In this document: positions 54,619-64,000 of the stretch, piece after piece
Layout of the letters: the number at the start of each line of letters is the position of its first letter
How positions within the stretch are numbered: the first letter of the stretch is position 1
Assembly (NCBI GenBank): GCA_045110675.1
Contig: JBGCGJ010000009.1
Span: 62,001 to 126,000 of the forward strand
Source of the DNA: JBALVT01 sp045110675
GTDB lineage: Bacteria > Pseudomonadota > Gammaproteobacteria > Pseudomonadales > Halieaceae
Length of the DNA stretch: 64,000 bases
Reading direction: 5' to 3'
Position numbers and translations under genes: made by a program
The notes under the pieces: model-generated
Seen by the model: the letters and a program-made list of their open reading frames with translations, nothing else
Database searches by the model: none
What the model was told of the DNA's origin: nothing

Positions 54619-55092
54619 CAGGGGCTCTTTACTGACAATCACACCATTGTTATCCGCGTAAACGTAATCCCCTGGCGCAATCACAGCGCCGCCGAAATGC
54701 AATTCTACATCGCGCTGCCCCATACCCAGTTTTTCGGTTTTTAGAGGGCAGTGACCCAAGGCCTGAACACCCAACTCCGTTTGCGCTATTTCATCGACAT
54801 CGCGAATGACTCCGTTGATGACAAGCCCTGACCATCCATTTTCCGAGGCCTGTTCTGCAAGCATGTCCCCCAGCAGCGCCCGCCGCAGAGAGCCACCCCC
54901 ATCGACTACGATGACCCGACCCTGACCCGGCTCACTAACCGCTTGTTTGACCAGAGAATTGTCCTCGTGACATTTGATTGTCACCACTTGTCCTGCGAAT
55001 TGCTTTATCAAACCGTAATTGACCAGGGTAAGCTCCAGCGCGCGTACTTGGGGAAACTCATCGCTGAGATCGGGCGTCGATATTTTTTGCAT
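54610..55092 (-). CDS. rraA: RraA-family protein (RNase E activity regulator or aldolase-type)
   Basis: The 160-residue product (ATG 55092) matches E. coli RraA (161): [87 protein letters not shown]. RraA trimer binds RNase E and inhibits it. Close homologues act as 4-hydroxy-4-methyl-2-oxoglutarate aldolases, and the G-D-x(20)-R-D residues needed for that activity seem present (GDMLA with IRDVD), so annotation as aldolase is an alternative. Confidence 0.9.
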   Translation of the reverse strand: MQKISTPDLSDEFPQVRALELTLVNYGLIKQFAGQVVTIKCHEDNSLVKQAVSEPGQGRVIVVDGGGSLRRALLGDMLAEQASENGWSGLVINGVIRDVDEIAQTELGVQALGHCPLKTEKLGMGQRDVELHFGGAVIAPGDYVYADNNGVIVSKEPLLQ

Positions 55093-55294
55093 CTTGGGCT
55101 CTCGGAGAGTGGAAAGCTGCAATTGTAAACCAGCCAAACCAGAGTCCCTAGGCATCTGCCATCAATCAGGCCAAATCTGAATTCACGCGATTCAAGATGT
55201 TCAGTACCCCGGTTTTCTGGGGCGCATGTCGAATTCCCAAAACAAATAATTTGAGATATCATCATTCGCCTTGTGAATGACCAGGAGTATTACC

Positions 55295-56263
55295 GTGAAC
55301 CCCAAGAGAATCGATCTCAACCTTCTGGTCTATCTCGACGCCCTTCTAAGGGAGCGCAATGTTACCCAGGCAGCCAACCAGTTAAATTTGTCGCAACCGG
55401 CAATGAGCAATGGTCTCCGGCGACTTCGCGAAATGTTCGACGACCCACTATTGGTGCGCACCAGCGAGGGAATGACGCCCACCGAACGAGCTTTAGAGCT
55501 GGAACCGCAAATCCGCGAAGTGCTCTTGAACATTGATACCGCCGTCCAACCGCGCTCTGCTTTCGAACCTGAAAATGCCCAGCGGGTGTTTCGTATCATG
55601 GCGAGCGACTACGCGGAGTCGACTTTGTTGCCCACCGTGCTGGGACAACTGAGAACCCTGGCACCTGGACTGACCCTGGATATTATGACGCCAAGCGACG
55701 TCAGTTTTCTGGACGTAGAGCGCGGTAAGGTGGACATGGTGATCAACCGCTTCGACTCCATGCCGCAGTCGTTCCATCAAATTCATCTGTGGAACGACAC
55801 ATTTAGTTGTGTACTAAGCCCTGAAAACCCCGTTCTAAAGGACTTCAGCCTAGAGAACTACTTAAAGGCAAACCATGTATGGGTGAGTAAAACCGGTATG
55901 GGAGTTGGCGTTGGTGTTAATCCCGATGATGTTCAACGGCTGGGTTGGGTAGACGCGGCGCTGAACGCACTGGGGAAAAAACGCCAAATCCGGGTTTTCA
56001 CCCGGCACTACCAAGCCGCTATGACAATGGCTGAACAAAACGATCTGATCGTCACATTGCCCAGCAGAGCGGCGAACTTGAAAGTTGGCAACCCCAGAGT
56101 GGTGCTTCGGGAACCCCCATTGGACATCCCTGAGCTAGAGTTGAAAATGGCCTGGAGCCCTTTGTTACAGCACAATCCGGCGAACAAATGGCTGCGCAAG
56201 CTTATTGTGGACACCGCGAGAACTCTCGATGGGCGAGAGCCGACGCCGGATATTCCGCAATAA
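55295..56263 (+). CDS. LysR-family transcriptional regulator
   Basis: I choose the GTG at 55295 (AGGAG 8 nt upstream) over the ATG at 55277; the product then begins NPKRIDLNLLVYLDALL, the usual NodD/LysR start, with a helix-turn-helix at about 18-40 (NVTQAANQLNLSQPAMSNGLRRLR). The effector domain follows (about 90-300). Length about 322 residues. The subgroup DLNLL/SQPAMS resembles NodD-like regulators. It lies 160 nt upstream of malate synthase G on the same strand and might regulate it, though LysR genes more often diverge from their target. Inducer not known. Confidence 0.9.
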   Translation: MNPKRIDLNLLVYLDALLRERNVTQAANQLNLSQPAMSNGLRRLREMFDDPLLVRTSEGMTPTERALELEPQIREVLLNIDTAVQPRSAFEPENAQRVFRIMASDYAESTLLPTVLGQLRTLAPGLTLDIMTPSDVSFLDVERGKVDMVINRFDSMPQSFHQIHLWNDTFSCVLSPENPVLKDFSLENYLKANHVWVSKTGMGVGVGVNPDDVQRLGWVDAALNALGKKRQIRVFTRHYQAAMTMAEQNDLIVTLPSRAANLKVGNPRVVLREPPLDIPELELKMAWSPLLQHNPANKWLRKLIVDTARTLDGREPTPDIPQ

Positions 56264-56424
56264 CGCGCTGCGCAAAGGCGCGATCAATACATTCACCAAA
56301 AGAATCACAGTGATAGCTCCTATAAATTAGCCAAATAGGGGGCCCCGCCTTAAAATCTACCCCTGCTCGGCGCAAGAATATCGCGCCTCAAAAATTGTCA
56401 TCGTCAATTCACAAGGAAACCATC

Positions 56425-58599
56425 ATGACCGACCGCATTCGAGAAGGCGGCCTCCACATCGCTAAGGTTCTTCATGAGCTGCTGAAAAATGAGATAGCAC
56501 CTGGAACCGGTGTATCGGAACAGCAATTCTGGCAAGGCCTGGAATCAATCGTCGAGGATTTCGCTCCAAGAAATCGACATTTACTGAGCATTCGGGATGA
56601 GATGCAACAGCAAATCGATCAGTGGCATCTGAGCAATGCGGGTGAGGACTTCGATAGTGCCGCCTACAAAGCGTTTCTTCAGAAGATTGGCTATCTCTTG
56701 CCCGAACCTGAGGATTTCGAAATAGAGACCGATAACGTCGATGAAGAAATAGCCTCAATGGCTGGGCCTCAGCTTGTCGTACCGGTAATGAACGCGCGCT
56801 ATGCTCTCAATGCTGCAAATGCCCGCTGGGGAAGTTTGTACGATGCGCTTTACGGGACGGACGTCATCCCCGAGGACAACGGCGCTGACAAGACAGCCGG
56901 CTACAACCCGGTGAGAGGCGAAAAAGTCATCGCTTACGCGCGGGATTTACTGAATCGATTCTGCCCGCTAGCAAATGGCGATCACACACAGACCAAATCC
57001 TATAGAGTGGCCGACGGGACACTGCATATCTCTCTGATGAACGGAGATACGACTACACTTGCCCAGTCAGACCAATTTCGCGGATACATCGGTAGCCCCG
57101 AAGCTCCAGACAACATTTTACTGCGCCACAATGGCCTGCATATAGAAATACAAATAGACCCCACCAGCCCAACGGGTAGCACCGACCCCGCCGGTATTAA
57201 AGATGTAATTTTGGAATCGGCACTCACTACCATTCAGGATTGCGAAGATTCTATTGCGGCGGTCGACGCCGACGACAAAGTCGAAGTCTATCGAAACTGG
57301 CTCGGGTTAATGCGCGGCGACTTGAGGGAAGCTTTCAGTAAAGGCGGAAAAAGCCTGCATCGTACTTTAAACGAGGATAGGACATTTACCGCAGCCGACG
57401 GCAGCGAGCTTAGCTTGCCCGGACGCGCTTTATTGTTCGTGCGTAATGTCGGACATTTGATGACCAACGACGCCATTACTGATCAGGAGGGTCGCGAAAT
57501 ACCCGAGGGCATTATGGACGGCTTGTTTACCGCCATGATTGCACTGCACGATCTAAAGAGCAGCAGCACACTGCGCAATTCTCGCAAGGGCAGCGTCTAC
57601 ATCGTAAAACCAAAAATGCATGGCCCCGACGAAGTTTCCTTCACCTGCGATCTGTTCGACCGAATCGAAGACGTGCTTGGCATGAGCCGAAACACCGTGA
57701 AACTCGGCATAATGGATGAAGAACGCCGTACCAGCGTAAACCTTAAAGAGTGTATTCTCAGAGCGAAACAACGTGTGGTTTTCATCAACACCGGCTTTTT
57801 GGATCGCACCGGCGATGAGATTCACACCAGCATGGAAGCTGGCCCTATCACCGCAAAAAGTGCAATGAAAACTGAAACGTGGATCAATGCCTACGAAGAC
57901 TCCAACGTCGATATCGGACTACATTGTGGCTTGAGAGGCAAGGCACAAATCGGCAAGGGGATGTGGGCGATGCCAGATCTCATGAGCGAAATGATGGAGG
58001 AAAAAATAAGCCATCCCAGGGCGGGAGCCAACACCGCTTGGGTTCCCTCACCTACAGCCGCAACGCTACACGTGATTCACTACCACGAAGTCAACGTCGC
58101 TGAACAACAGACGTTGTTACGCGAACGAACACCGGCAAGTGTGGATGACATTTTGAGCATTCCTCTGAAGGGGGCACAGGGCCTTTCAGAGCACGAAATC
58201 CAGCGTGAGCTTGACAACAATGCCCAGGGAATCCTCGGCTATGTTGTCCGCTGGATTGACCAGGGTGTAGGTTGCTCGAAAGTCCCGGACATCAACAATG
58301 TTGGCCTGATGGAGGATCGCGCGACTCTGCGAATTTCAAGCCAGCACTTATCGAACTGGCTACATCACGGTATTTGTAACGAAGCTCAAGTGCGCGAGAC
58401 CCTACAGCGTATGGCAGCGGTGGTGGACGAGCAAAACGCCGGTGACCCGGCGTACCGCGCTATGGCGCCAAACTTTAACGAAAGTGTCGCGTTTCAGGCG
58501 GCCTGTGATCTGGTATTCGCCGGGAGCGAACAGCCCAATGGTTATACTGAACCGGTACTCCATGCTCGACGCAAAGAAGCGAAGGCCAAATACGGTTAA
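56425..58599 (+). CDS. glcB: Malate synthase G
   Basis: The 724-residue product from ATG 56425 (AAGGA upstream) has the size and motifs of monomeric malate synthase [34 protein letters not shown], the substrate block [49 protein letters not shown], and the catalytic-aspartate region near [23 protein letters not shown]. It condenses glyoxylate and acetyl-CoA to malate, needed for growth on acetate, glycolate or fatty acids. Aceticlastic growth fits the acyl-CoA dehydrogenases elsewhere in the window. A terminator follows. Confidence 0.97.
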   Translation: MTDRIREGGLHIAKVLHELLKNEIAPGTGVSEQQFWQGLESIVEDFAPRNRHLLSIRDEMQQQIDQWHLSNAGEDFDSAAYKAFLQKIGYLLPEPEDFEIETDNVDEEIASMAGPQLVVPVMNARYALNAANARWGSLYDALYGTDVIPEDNGADKTAGYNPVRGEKVIAYARDLLNRFCPLANGDHTQTKSYRVADGTLHISLMNGDTTTLAQSDQFRGYIGSPEAPDNILLRHNGLHIEIQIDPTSPTGSTDPAGIKDVILESALTTIQDCEDSIAAVDADDKVEVYRNWLGLMRGDLREAFSKGGKSLHRTLNEDRTFTAADGSELSLPGRALLFVRNVGHLMTNDAITDQEGREIPEGIMDGLFTAMIALHDLKSSSTLRNSRKGSVYIVKPKMHGPDEVSFTCDLFDRIEDVLGMSRNTVKLGIMDEERRTSVNLKECILRAKQRVVFINTGFLDRTGDEIHTSMEAGPITAKSAMKTETWINAYEDSNVDIGLHCGLRGKAQIGKGMWAMPDLMSEMMEEKISHPRAGANTAWVPSPTAATLHVIHYHEVNVAEQQTLLRERTPASVDDILSIPLKGAQGLSEHEIQRELDNNAQGILGYVVRWIDQGVGCSKVPDINNVGLMEDRATLRISSQHLSNWLHHGICNEAQVRETLQRMAAVVDEQNAGDPAYRAMAPNFNESVAFQAACDLVFAGSEQPNGYTEPVLHARRKEAKAKYG

Positions 58600-58624
58600 A
58601 TAAATCAGCTGAAGCAGCTTTACC

Positions 58625-58661
58625 GAAAAAAGGTCGCAAGGATCATTCGCGGCCTTTTTTT
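58625..58661 (+). terminator. Rho-independent terminator after glcB
   Basis: AAAAAAGGTCGC pairs with GCGGCCTTTTTT across a 10-nt loop, with a run of seven T residues, 26 nt after the glcB stop. Because the stem itself has an A-run on its left side, it can serve in both directions and so may also end the ald transcript, whose stop is at 58676. Confidence 0.9.
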
Positions 58662-58675
58662 CATCTAGTTGCCCG

Positions 58676-59815
58676 TCACGCAGACTGTTTTAGTTCAGTG
58701 ACACTCAGTGCACCCAAAGCTTCGACATACTCATAGCCCAGGGCCTGCGCAACGGCCTCATAGGTAACCATGCCGGCATGGATATTTAGGCCATTCCTCA
58801 AGTGCTCGTCTTCTCGCAATGCAACATCAATACCTTGATTGGCAAGCTTTACGGCATAGGGAAGCGTGGCGTTTGTCAAAGCAATCGTAGCGGTTCTAGC
58901 CACGCCACCCGGCATATTCGCCACGCAGTAATGGACAACCCCATCGATAACGTAAGTGGGTTCCTGATGTGTTGTCGCACGGCTAGTCTCAAAACATCCC
59001 CCCTGATCGATAGCTACGTCGACTAACACTGCACCAGGCTTCATTCTGCCAATTAACTCGCGCGAGATTAATTTCGGGGCCGCCGCTCCCGGAATAAGCA
59101 CAGCACCAATCACGAGATCCGACTGAAGCGCATATTTTTCCAGTGCGTCAGCAGTTGAGTAAACGGTCTTCATACGCCCGCCGAAAATCATGTCCAGTTC
59201 TTTTAACCGCTCCAAAGAACGGTCGAGTATGGTGACATCGGCACCCATGCCCATGGCCATTCGAGCCGCGTTGATTCCCACAACGCCGCCACCGATAACC
59301 AGCACCTTGGCCGGTTCCACACCAGGTACGCCGCCGAGCAAAGTCCCGTTGCCGCCCTGGGCCTTCTCAAGACTGTGGGCACCCGCTTGAATCGCCATTC
59401 TTCCAGCAACCTCACTCATAGGCGCCAAAAGAGGCAGCCCAGTGCCAGCTTGAGTCACGGTTTCATAGGCGATGCAGCTAGCTCCCGACTCCAATAGAAG
59501 CTCGGTCTGTTTGGGGTCTGGTGCCAGGTGTAAATAGGTAAACAATAGCTGTCCAGGACGGAGCATCTTGCACTCTTGGGGCTGCGGCTCCTTTACCTTA
59601 ATGATCATCTGCGCGCGGGAAAAAATCTCCGCTGCGGAAAATACGATTTCGGCTCCCGCCTCGACATATTGCGCATCGTCAAATCCAATAGCGAGACCAC
59701 CGTTGTGCTCGACCAAAACACGGTGTGAATGCCCGCACAATTCCTTGACACCTGCAGGTGTTAGGCCCACTCGATATTCGTGATTTTTAATTTCCTTGGG
59801 AACACCGATTAACAT
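58676..59815 (-). CDS. ald: Alanine dehydrogenase
   Basis: The 379-residue product matches L-alanine dehydrogenase throughout: [20 protein letters not shown], the pyruvate-binding Lys75 (IIKVKEPQ), catalytic His96 (YLHLA), the Rossmann motif [13 protein letters not shown] and the conserved ending. It oxidises alanine to pyruvate and ammonia with NAD+. A very strong GGAGG lies 7 nt before ATG 59815. It is divergent from an Lrp-type regulator (60204) and shares with it a 388-nt AT-rich promoter region, the usual arrangement for Lrp-controlled ald. Confidence 0.97.
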   Translation of the reverse strand: MLIGVPKEIKNHEYRVGLTPAGVKELCGHSHRVLVEHNGGLAIGFDDAQYVEAGAEIVFSAAEIFSRAQMIIKVKEPQPQECKMLRPGQLLFTYLHLAPDPKQTELLLESGASCIAYETVTQAGTGLPLLAPMSEVAGRMAIQAGAHSLEKAQGGNGTLLGGVPGVEPAKVLVIGGGVVGINAARMAMGMGADVTILDRSLERLKELDMIFGGRMKTVYSTADALEKYALQSDLVIGAVLIPGAAAPKLISRELIGRMKPGAVLVDVAIDQGGCFETSRATTHQEPTYVIDGVVHYCVANMPGGVARTATIALTNATLPYAVKLANQGIDVALREDEHLRNGLNIHAGMVTYEAVAQALGYEYVEALGALSVTELKQSA

Positions 59816-60203
59816 TGTTTACCTCCAAAAATCCAGTGAAGTGAATAAGTGAACTGCATTAAGTAAGGAGTAAGTTTAACGTTCATTTTCGGTCTTTTTA
59901 TCTATATAATTAATTTTTTATAGTTGATTCAACTATATATAGGTCATTTTTAGGCTTATCGAGTTCCAAAGCTTCGAGAAACGCTCACAGGATCCTGCCG
60001 ACTCAGTCAACCAGTCACCGGGCATCTAGAGAACATTGAACGGGTACAACACTGAGAGAGGGCAAGGTGATATTGACAGAATCTTCATTCGAGCTAGCTT
60101 GGTTGATAGCGGCCTCTTTCAAGCGAGCTCAAAGCTGGTAAAAAATCACGCCAGCAACAATGTGCCCCTAGAGCACCCCGGTTAAGGCAGAAAGGAAACT
60201 CTC
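59816..60203. other. Divergent ald/lrp-like promoter region, 388 nt without a gene
   Basis: The half nearest ald (59860-59945) is strongly AT-rich, unlike the rest of the window, and holds the inverted repeat described separately. The half nearest the regulator is more GC-rich and holds GAGAG- and AAGG-type purine runs but no convincing gene; a 24-codon GTG frame at about 60067 has no proper ribosome site. Confidence 0.5.
59919..59937. promoter_or_regulatory. Perfect inverted repeat TATAGTTGA-T-TCAACTATA, candidate Lrp-family site
   Basis: A 9-bp perfect inverted repeat around one base lies 104 nt upstream of the ald start and 267 nt upstream of the regulator gene. Lrp-family proteins bind AT-rich, 15-nt semi-palindromes, often in several copies. 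This is the only perfect one found here. Binding by the product of the divergent gene is inferred from position. Confidence 0.55.
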
Positions 60204-60683
60204 ATGGAAAGAAAACTGCACGAGTTAAAACGAATCGATAGGAACATATTGCGAGCTCTACAAAAGGAGGGACGCACAAGCTACGCCGAGCTGGCAAGGC
60301 AAGTGGGGCTCAGTACGACCCCGTGCAAAGAGCGAGTAAAACGCCTCGAGCGAGAGGGGGTCATCCGCGGTTACCAGGCGATACTGAATCCGAAATATCT
60401 CGACGCATCGCTAGTGGTGTTTGTTCAAATCCGCCTCAACCGGACCTCACAAGATATTTTTGAGGAGTTCACCCAGTCGGCGTTCCAATTGCCCGAGGTG
60501 CAAGAGTGCTATCTCGTATCTGGAAACTTCGATTATCTGATCAAGGCCCGCGTTGCAGACATGGACGCCTATCGCAAATTTTTGGGGGAAACACTGCTCA
60601 CTCTGCCCGGCGTCCAGGAATCGACAAGTTATGTCGTGATGGAACAGGTGAAGGAAACCCTGGCATTGGATATACCCTACTAA
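60204..60683 (+). CDS. Lrp/AsnC-family transcriptional regulator, probable ald regulator
   Basis: The 159-residue product is close to E. coli Lrp: helix-turn-helix YAELARQVGLSTTPCKERVKRLEREGVIRGY, then the RAM ligand-binding domain with LNPKYLDASLVVFVQI, VQECYLVSGNFDYLIKARVADM and AYRKFLGETLLTLPGVQESTSYVVME. A GAAAGGAAAC sequence precedes ATG 60204. Divergence from ald suggests an alanine-responsive regulator (AldR/DadR-type). Since it is so like Lrp, it could also be the global Lrp of this organism; the ald linkage favours the local role. Confidence 0.92.
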   Translation: MERKLHELKRIDRNILRALQKEGRTSYAELARQVGLSTTPCKERVKRLEREGVIRGYQAILNPKYLDASLVVFVQIRLNRTSQDIFEEFTQSAFQLPEVQECYLVSGNFDYLIKARVADMDAYRKFLGETLLTLPGVQESTSYVVMEQVKETLALDIPY

Positions 60684-60698
60684 TCGAGGGTACCGACC

Positions 60699-61571
60699 CT
60701 AAAGCACCTCTGAGTCGGTGTCCTTGTATTGCAGGTTGGTCAGCTGCTCCGACAACAATCCCATCAAAAATATAATGACACCCCCTAGCAACAACAGAGT
60801 GCTCATATTGGAAAAGCGAGCAACACCAGATCCAAACGTCAGCAGATAGTTGAAGGCACCCAGACCGGAGGTAACCACAGAAACAGGAAAGTAAATCTTC
60901 AACGGAGAGTAAAGGGTACCGATTTTAAATATAATCAGGAAAAAACGAACACCGTCACGCAATAGGTTGATGTGACTTTTACCAAGACGCTTGGCGACTG
61001 TGATCGGGACAAAACCCACTGAATATCCAGCCCTGAAAAAAGCCATGGTGGAGGTTGTTGGATAGCTAAAGCCATTGGGTAACAAATATAAAAAACTCAA
61101 AAATTTCTTGCGATTGACGGCGCGAAACCCAGAAGTTAAATCCGGAATATTTCGATTCACCATCCAACTGGCAAAACGGTTGTAAAAAGCGTTGGCACTC
61201 CACCGTGCGATACTCGCTTGTGAGTCCATACCACTGCGAGATCCGACCACAAGATCAAATCCCTCGTCGAGTTTAGCCATCATCAGCTTAATATCATCAG
61301 GATCATGCTGGCCATCACCGTCCATGAACACTATAAAGTCTGTCTTTGCAGCTCTAGCGCCCGACTTCACTGCGGCGCCATTGCCTTTGGAGTAAGGATG
61401 AGACAGTACCGAAACACCAGCGGCAGAACAAACTTCAACGGTGTCGTCAGTAGAACCGTCATCCACAACAAGAACGTCGGCATCTGGATAAGCATCTTTG
61501 AGCCGAGGTAACAGCAGCGCCAGGCCCTGTTCTTCGTTCTTAGCGGGGATAATAATGGTTACGTCTGTCAT
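60699..61571 (-). CDS. Family 2 glycosyltransferase (polyprenyl-phosphate sugar synthase type)
   Basis: The 290-residue product has a GT-A domain with IIIPAKNEEQGL at the start, VVDDGSTDDT and the metal motif D84-G-D86 (MDGDGQHDPDD). Two transmembrane helices follow near 230-250 and 262-282. The layout matches DPM1/GtrB-type enzymes that load a sugar onto undecaprenyl phosphate. Its ATG immediately follows the stop of the upstream GT-C-like gene, whose product would be the natural user of such a lipid-linked sugar. Confidence 0.87.
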   Translation of the reverse strand: MTDVTIIIPAKNEEQGLALLLPRLKDAYPDADVLVVDDGSTDDTVEVCSAAGVSVLSHPYSKGNGAAVKSGARAAKTDFIVFMDGDGQHDPDDIKLMMAKLDEGFDLVVGSRSGMDSQASIARWSANAFYNRFASWMVNRNIPDLTSGFRAVNRKKFLSFLYLLPNGFSYPTTSTMAFFRAGYSVGFVPITVAKRLGKSHINLLRDGVRFFLIIFKIGTLYSPLKIYFPVSVVTSGLGAFNYLLTFGSGVARFSNMSTLLLLGGVIIFLMGLLSEQLTNLQYKDTDSEVL

Positions 61572-63482
61572 CTAGTTCTCCAGATAGAGTTCAAGCGTGC
61601 GCTGCTCAGACGTTGACAGCATTCCCGCTTGGCGTTTTTTTTGCAACATTTCGATAGCTTCATCAGCAGCGCTTACTTTACCCAATGCGGTGGCAAAATG
61701 CAGTTTCATTAGTAAAGCCCTGGTGGCATCTGGCACCTGGGCTAAAGAGAGTTCGATGTATTCAAACGCATTGCCGTAGCGGCCCAGGTCATTTTCAAAA
61801 CTGGCGAAGACTGAAAACATGTTTGCTGATGCGCGGGTTTCGTCGCCATCAACCAAAAAGACTTTCGTAAGCCGCTCAGCGAGCGCAACTCTATCAAAGC
61901 TAGGACATCCATCCTCCTGCAACAACTTAACCAGCCCGCTGGCGATACTAACTACCGCAAAAGGTCGCTTAGGATTTTGTCGTCCAAGGTTGTCGATTAG
62001 ATGTGGGGGTACGGGAGCGTTCGCCAGACAATGTAGACTCAGATCCCTCAACTGTCGGTCACCCTGTCTAGTTCGAGAATCCAGGTCATCAGACTTCCTA
62101 GAGTATTCAAGGGCCGAGGTTAGCGCACCTACTCCTGCTAACTGAACGGCCATCTCTTCATTGGCCCGAGCCGACTCAGGGTGAGCGATCACAGTGCTAA
62201 TTCTCAGCAGCGGTGTGCTAGACCAGATTTGCACCTGTGAGCTGGTTTGCAATGCCAAGTAAAGCACGTAAAAACACCCGCAAACCAAGAGCGGTGAGCT
62301 CAGCTGCGAATAACGTTTACAGAGTATGCCGACAATGCAAAGGAGCAAGAGGATCAAGCCAATGCCCGGAAAATAATTTCGATGCTCGAAATATAGCTCC
62401 AGAGCTAGCGCCGTCGACTCGACAGAATGACCGACCAGAAACCACAGCACGGCAAATACCACAGTCCAAGCCACTCGGGCGAAACACAGCGCCAAAACAC
62501 CAAGCCCGACGAAAGACCACGACACCACTGAAACCAGGGTGGAAAACGGTTCCAAAAGACTGCGGGATACGACGACATCATCATGAAATAAACCCATACG
62601 AAATGTCTCTGGAACATAGACCTGCCCTACGTAGTGCCAAAGCACTCGGCTCTCGGTCAGCAACCGCTCTCCGAGAGAGAAATCACGTGCCGCATATCCA
62701 GCTTGTATCCATTCCCCCGCGTAGATAAGCAAAACAAAAGCGGATATCACTCCTAAAACCAATAGCGAGACACTCACTAAATGCAAACCTCTGTGTTTCA
62801 GACCTTCTCTATCGCAGCCCCGAAACCAAAAAACCTCCATGAGAACTATTATTGGCAGAAGAATCGCCGCGTTTTCTTTAGAAAAAAGAGCGAGTAAGAA
62901 CAATACCGCACAAGCAACTAAGTAATGCCAGGAAAACTTTTTCAAAACCAGTGCGTTGCGCCAAAGCACATAGCCTATAAGTGACGCCACCATGAACAGA
63001 GTGGCCAGAATCGTCATTCTTTGGACCATGTACAAAACGGTGCTTACGTAAAGCGGCGATAGCAGCCAAGCTGCCGCACCTAGCAGTGAAAACCAACGAT
63101 GAGCTGGTATTTTCTGATACGACAAAAGCAGACTAAACAAGCAAACTACAAGAGCGCCAGTCAATAGATGAAGGGCAATATTAATTAACTTCGTCCCACG
63201 TGTACCGTGATTCAAATAGAGCTTTTCTGCGACAAAGCTCGCCATTGATACCGGACGACCGAGAGGACCTGATCCATCTCCAAAAATATACTGACGTGCT
63301 AGTGAAGGGTTTGCGTCTAGGGCATCCAGCTTAAGTAAACTGCCACGATCATCGAGGAGAGGCGGACCATACTGCCCTGGAGAATAGGCCCAAAGAGTAA
63401 AGCCCAAAAGCACCACAAGACTAATTAAATAGGCGATTCTTTGCGCTGCAGTGACGATTTCTTCCGACGGAGTAATTTTCAT
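61572..63482 (-). CDS. GT-C-like polytopic membrane glycosyltransferase candidate
   Basis: The 636-residue protein has about ten hydrophobic helices between residues 15 and 410, then a soluble helical C-terminal part (about 425-636) that looks repeat-like. The first loop after helix 1 carries an acidic pair (PLLDDRGSL), the position of the catalytic acid in GT-C enzymes, and FSKENAAILLPIIVLMEVFW is typical of TMTC- or PMT-like proteins. Transfer of a sugar from polyprenyl phosphate to a periplasmic acceptor is inferred. Upstream partner overlaps by 4 nt (ATGA). Confidence 0.68.
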   Translation of the reverse strand: MKITPSEEIVTAAQRIAYLISLVVLLGFTLWAYSPGQYGPPLLDDRGSLLKLDALDANPSLARQYIFGDGSGPLGRPVSMASFVAEKLYLNHGTRGTKLINIALHLLTGALVVCLFSLLLSYQKIPAHRWFSLLGAAAWLLSPLYVSTVLYMVQRMTILATLFMVASLIGYVLWRNALVLKKFSWHYLVACAVLFLLALFSKENAAILLPIIVLMEVFWFRGCDREGLKHRGLHLVSVSLLVLGVISAFVLLIYAGEWIQAGYAARDFSLGERLLTESRVLWHYVGQVYVPETFRMGLFHDDVVVSRSLLEPFSTLVSVVSWSFVGLGVLALCFARVAWTVVFAVLWFLVGHSVESTALALELYFEHRNYFPGIGLILLLLCIVGILCKRYSQLSSPLLVCGCFYVLYLALQTSSQVQIWSSTPLLRISTVIAHPESARANEEMAVQLAGVGALTSALEYSRKSDDLDSRTRQGDRQLRDLSLHCLANAPVPPHLIDNLGRQNPKRPFAVVSIASGLVKLLQEDGCPSFDRVALAERLTKVFLVDGDETRASANMFSVFASFENDLGRYGNAFEYIELSLAQVPDATRALLMKLHFATALGKVSAADEAIEMLQKKRQAGMLSTSEQRTLELYLEN

Positions 63483-64000
63483 GAGGAGGAAAACAACGCT
63501 TTCAGATGAAGGACGTCTTTGCGACTTGAGTCAGCAGTTACCCACTGAGTAACAACTTCATACATACCATTAACATCACCTTGATCTACCTTAAGCGAGA
63601 GTAAACGAGCTAAGAACGAGCGATTGCCCGGATCAATGCGCAATGCTCTTCGACAGAGCTCCTCGAGTACTTCGGGAGTCTCACCTCGGGCATAAATATA
63701 CGTGTAGTAACTCGACATAATGGCAAGCGAGTTAGGATAACGGCGTTCGAGAATGGCAAAAATGGACATCATTTGACCATGATCGACTGAGCAACCACCT
63801 TCTGCGCTGCATACCGCGAGTGCATCGATGGCATTGTAATCGGATGATTGTAAAACACGATCTTCCAGCAGTTTTTCTAGCTTGCCGAGCCAGTTTTGCT
63901 GAAGACCGAGCTCGGGAAAGTACTGCGCATCGATATGGTAAAGCATAATAATTGCGGCTACGTTGCGTGAGTCCAACTCCCACGCTCGCTGAAAGTGATA
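63479..64000 (-). CDS. TPR-like helical protein (5' part beyond right edge)
   Basis: The frame is open to the right window edge, giving the last 173 residues. At the edge it reads YHFQRAWELDSRN, which looks like half of a tetratricopeptide repeat. Further helical pairs follow (LEELCRRALRIDPGNRSFLARLL), also TPR-like. No signal or membrane segment is visible in this part. It overlaps the membrane protein gene by 4 nt, and both have helical repeats, so this could be a split form of one longer protein family (membrane GT-C with TPR tail). Start not visible. Confidence 0.7.
   Translation of the reverse strand, partial: YHFQRAWELDSRNVAAIIMLYHIDAQYFPELGLQQNWLGKLEKLLEDRVLQSSDYNAIDALAVCSAEGGCSVDHGQMMSIFAILERRYPNSLAIMSSYYTYIYARGETPEVLEELCRRALRIDPGNRSFLARLLSLKVDQGDVNGMYEVVTQWVTADSSRKDVLHLKALFSSS

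Noticed and set aside
56336..56424. GGGGCCCC palindrome and a GGCGC/GCGCC dyad before glcB
   Set aside because: Short, GC-only self-complementary runs; no T-N11-A LysR motif could be fixed with confidence.
60067..60141. 24-codon GTG frame in the ald/regulator region, possible leader peptide
   Set aside because: The purine run is too close to the GTG, no codon bias toward alanine or another regulatory amino acid, and no attenuator hairpin follows.
1..64000. Search for tRNA, rRNA, insertion sequences, prophage genes, CRISPR arrays and toxin-antitoxin pairs
   Set aside because: None seen: no transposase, integrase, phage structural gene, regularly spaced repeat or tRNA-like cloverleaf was recognised by eye; a covariance-model scan would be decisive for RNAs.

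Overview
The window reads as a contiguous piece of the chromosome of a free-living, aerobic, probably marine gammaproteobacterium. Lrp, Can, YajQ, RraA, AmpDE, NadC and GlcB are all close to the proteobacterial forms. It carries two TonB-dependent receptors, Na+-coupled amino-acid carriers (two AGCS, one NSS) and a full type II secretion operon. A set of acyl-CoA dehydrogenases flanking a ketosteroid isomerase suggests steroid catabolism, as in Spongiibacteraceae or Halieaceae; that placement is inference, since no rRNA or tRNA is present. Genes are densely packed, many overlap by 1-11 nt, and I see no insertion sequence, phage, CRISPR array or tRNA.

Region by region. 1-5.4 kb: a TonB receptor cut by the left edge, a dinB-msrA pair and a Tat-exported PhoD phosphatase. 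5.5-13.7 kb: a 56-residue protein, a VWA protein, an alanine symporter, a SorAB-type sulfite dehydrogenase with its cytochrome c, a membrane-anchored J-domain protein, a DUF1499 protein and an HtrA-like protease. 13.7-19.9 kb: an SDR gene diverges from a five-gene operon ordered ACAD-alpha, ACAD-beta, ketosteroid isomerase, ACAD-beta, ACAD-alpha, with a perfect palindrome in the promoter region. 19.9-26.3 kb: cardiolipin synthase, two sodium symporters, aminopeptidase P and rubredoxin. 26.4-37.9 kb: gspCDEFGHIJKLMN on the minus strand. 38.1-43.5 kb: a sulfotransferase/DUF1214/small membrane protein cluster, an NAD-dependent epimerase, a beta carbonic anhydrase and a degenerate GGDEF protein.

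43.5-47.6 kb is a thiamine-salvage operon. A TPP riboswitch, with a visible Shine-Dalgarno-sequestering hairpin and an alternative antisequestor pairing, precedes a TonB receptor, a YkoF-like thiamine-binding protein, a PnuT-type permease and a thiamine-kinase-like phosphotransferase. Together these would bring thiamine across both membranes and trap it by phosphorylation. 47.6-55 kb holds yajQ, panE, a membrane Ser/Thr kinase with an FHA-sigma54 activator placed directly downstream of ampD-ampE, then nadC and rraA. 55-60.7 kb holds a LysR regulator, malate synthase G with a terminator, and alanine dehydrogenase divergent from an Lrp-type regulator. The right end carries a GT2 glycosyltransferase, a GT-C-like membrane protein and a TPR-like protein cut by the window edge.

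The most interesting items are the mirrored ACAD/ketosteroid isomerase operon, the riboswitch-driven thiamine operon, the GGDEF protein that lost its active site but kept the c-di-GMP inhibitory-site motif, and the kinase/FHA-activator pair attached to ampDE.
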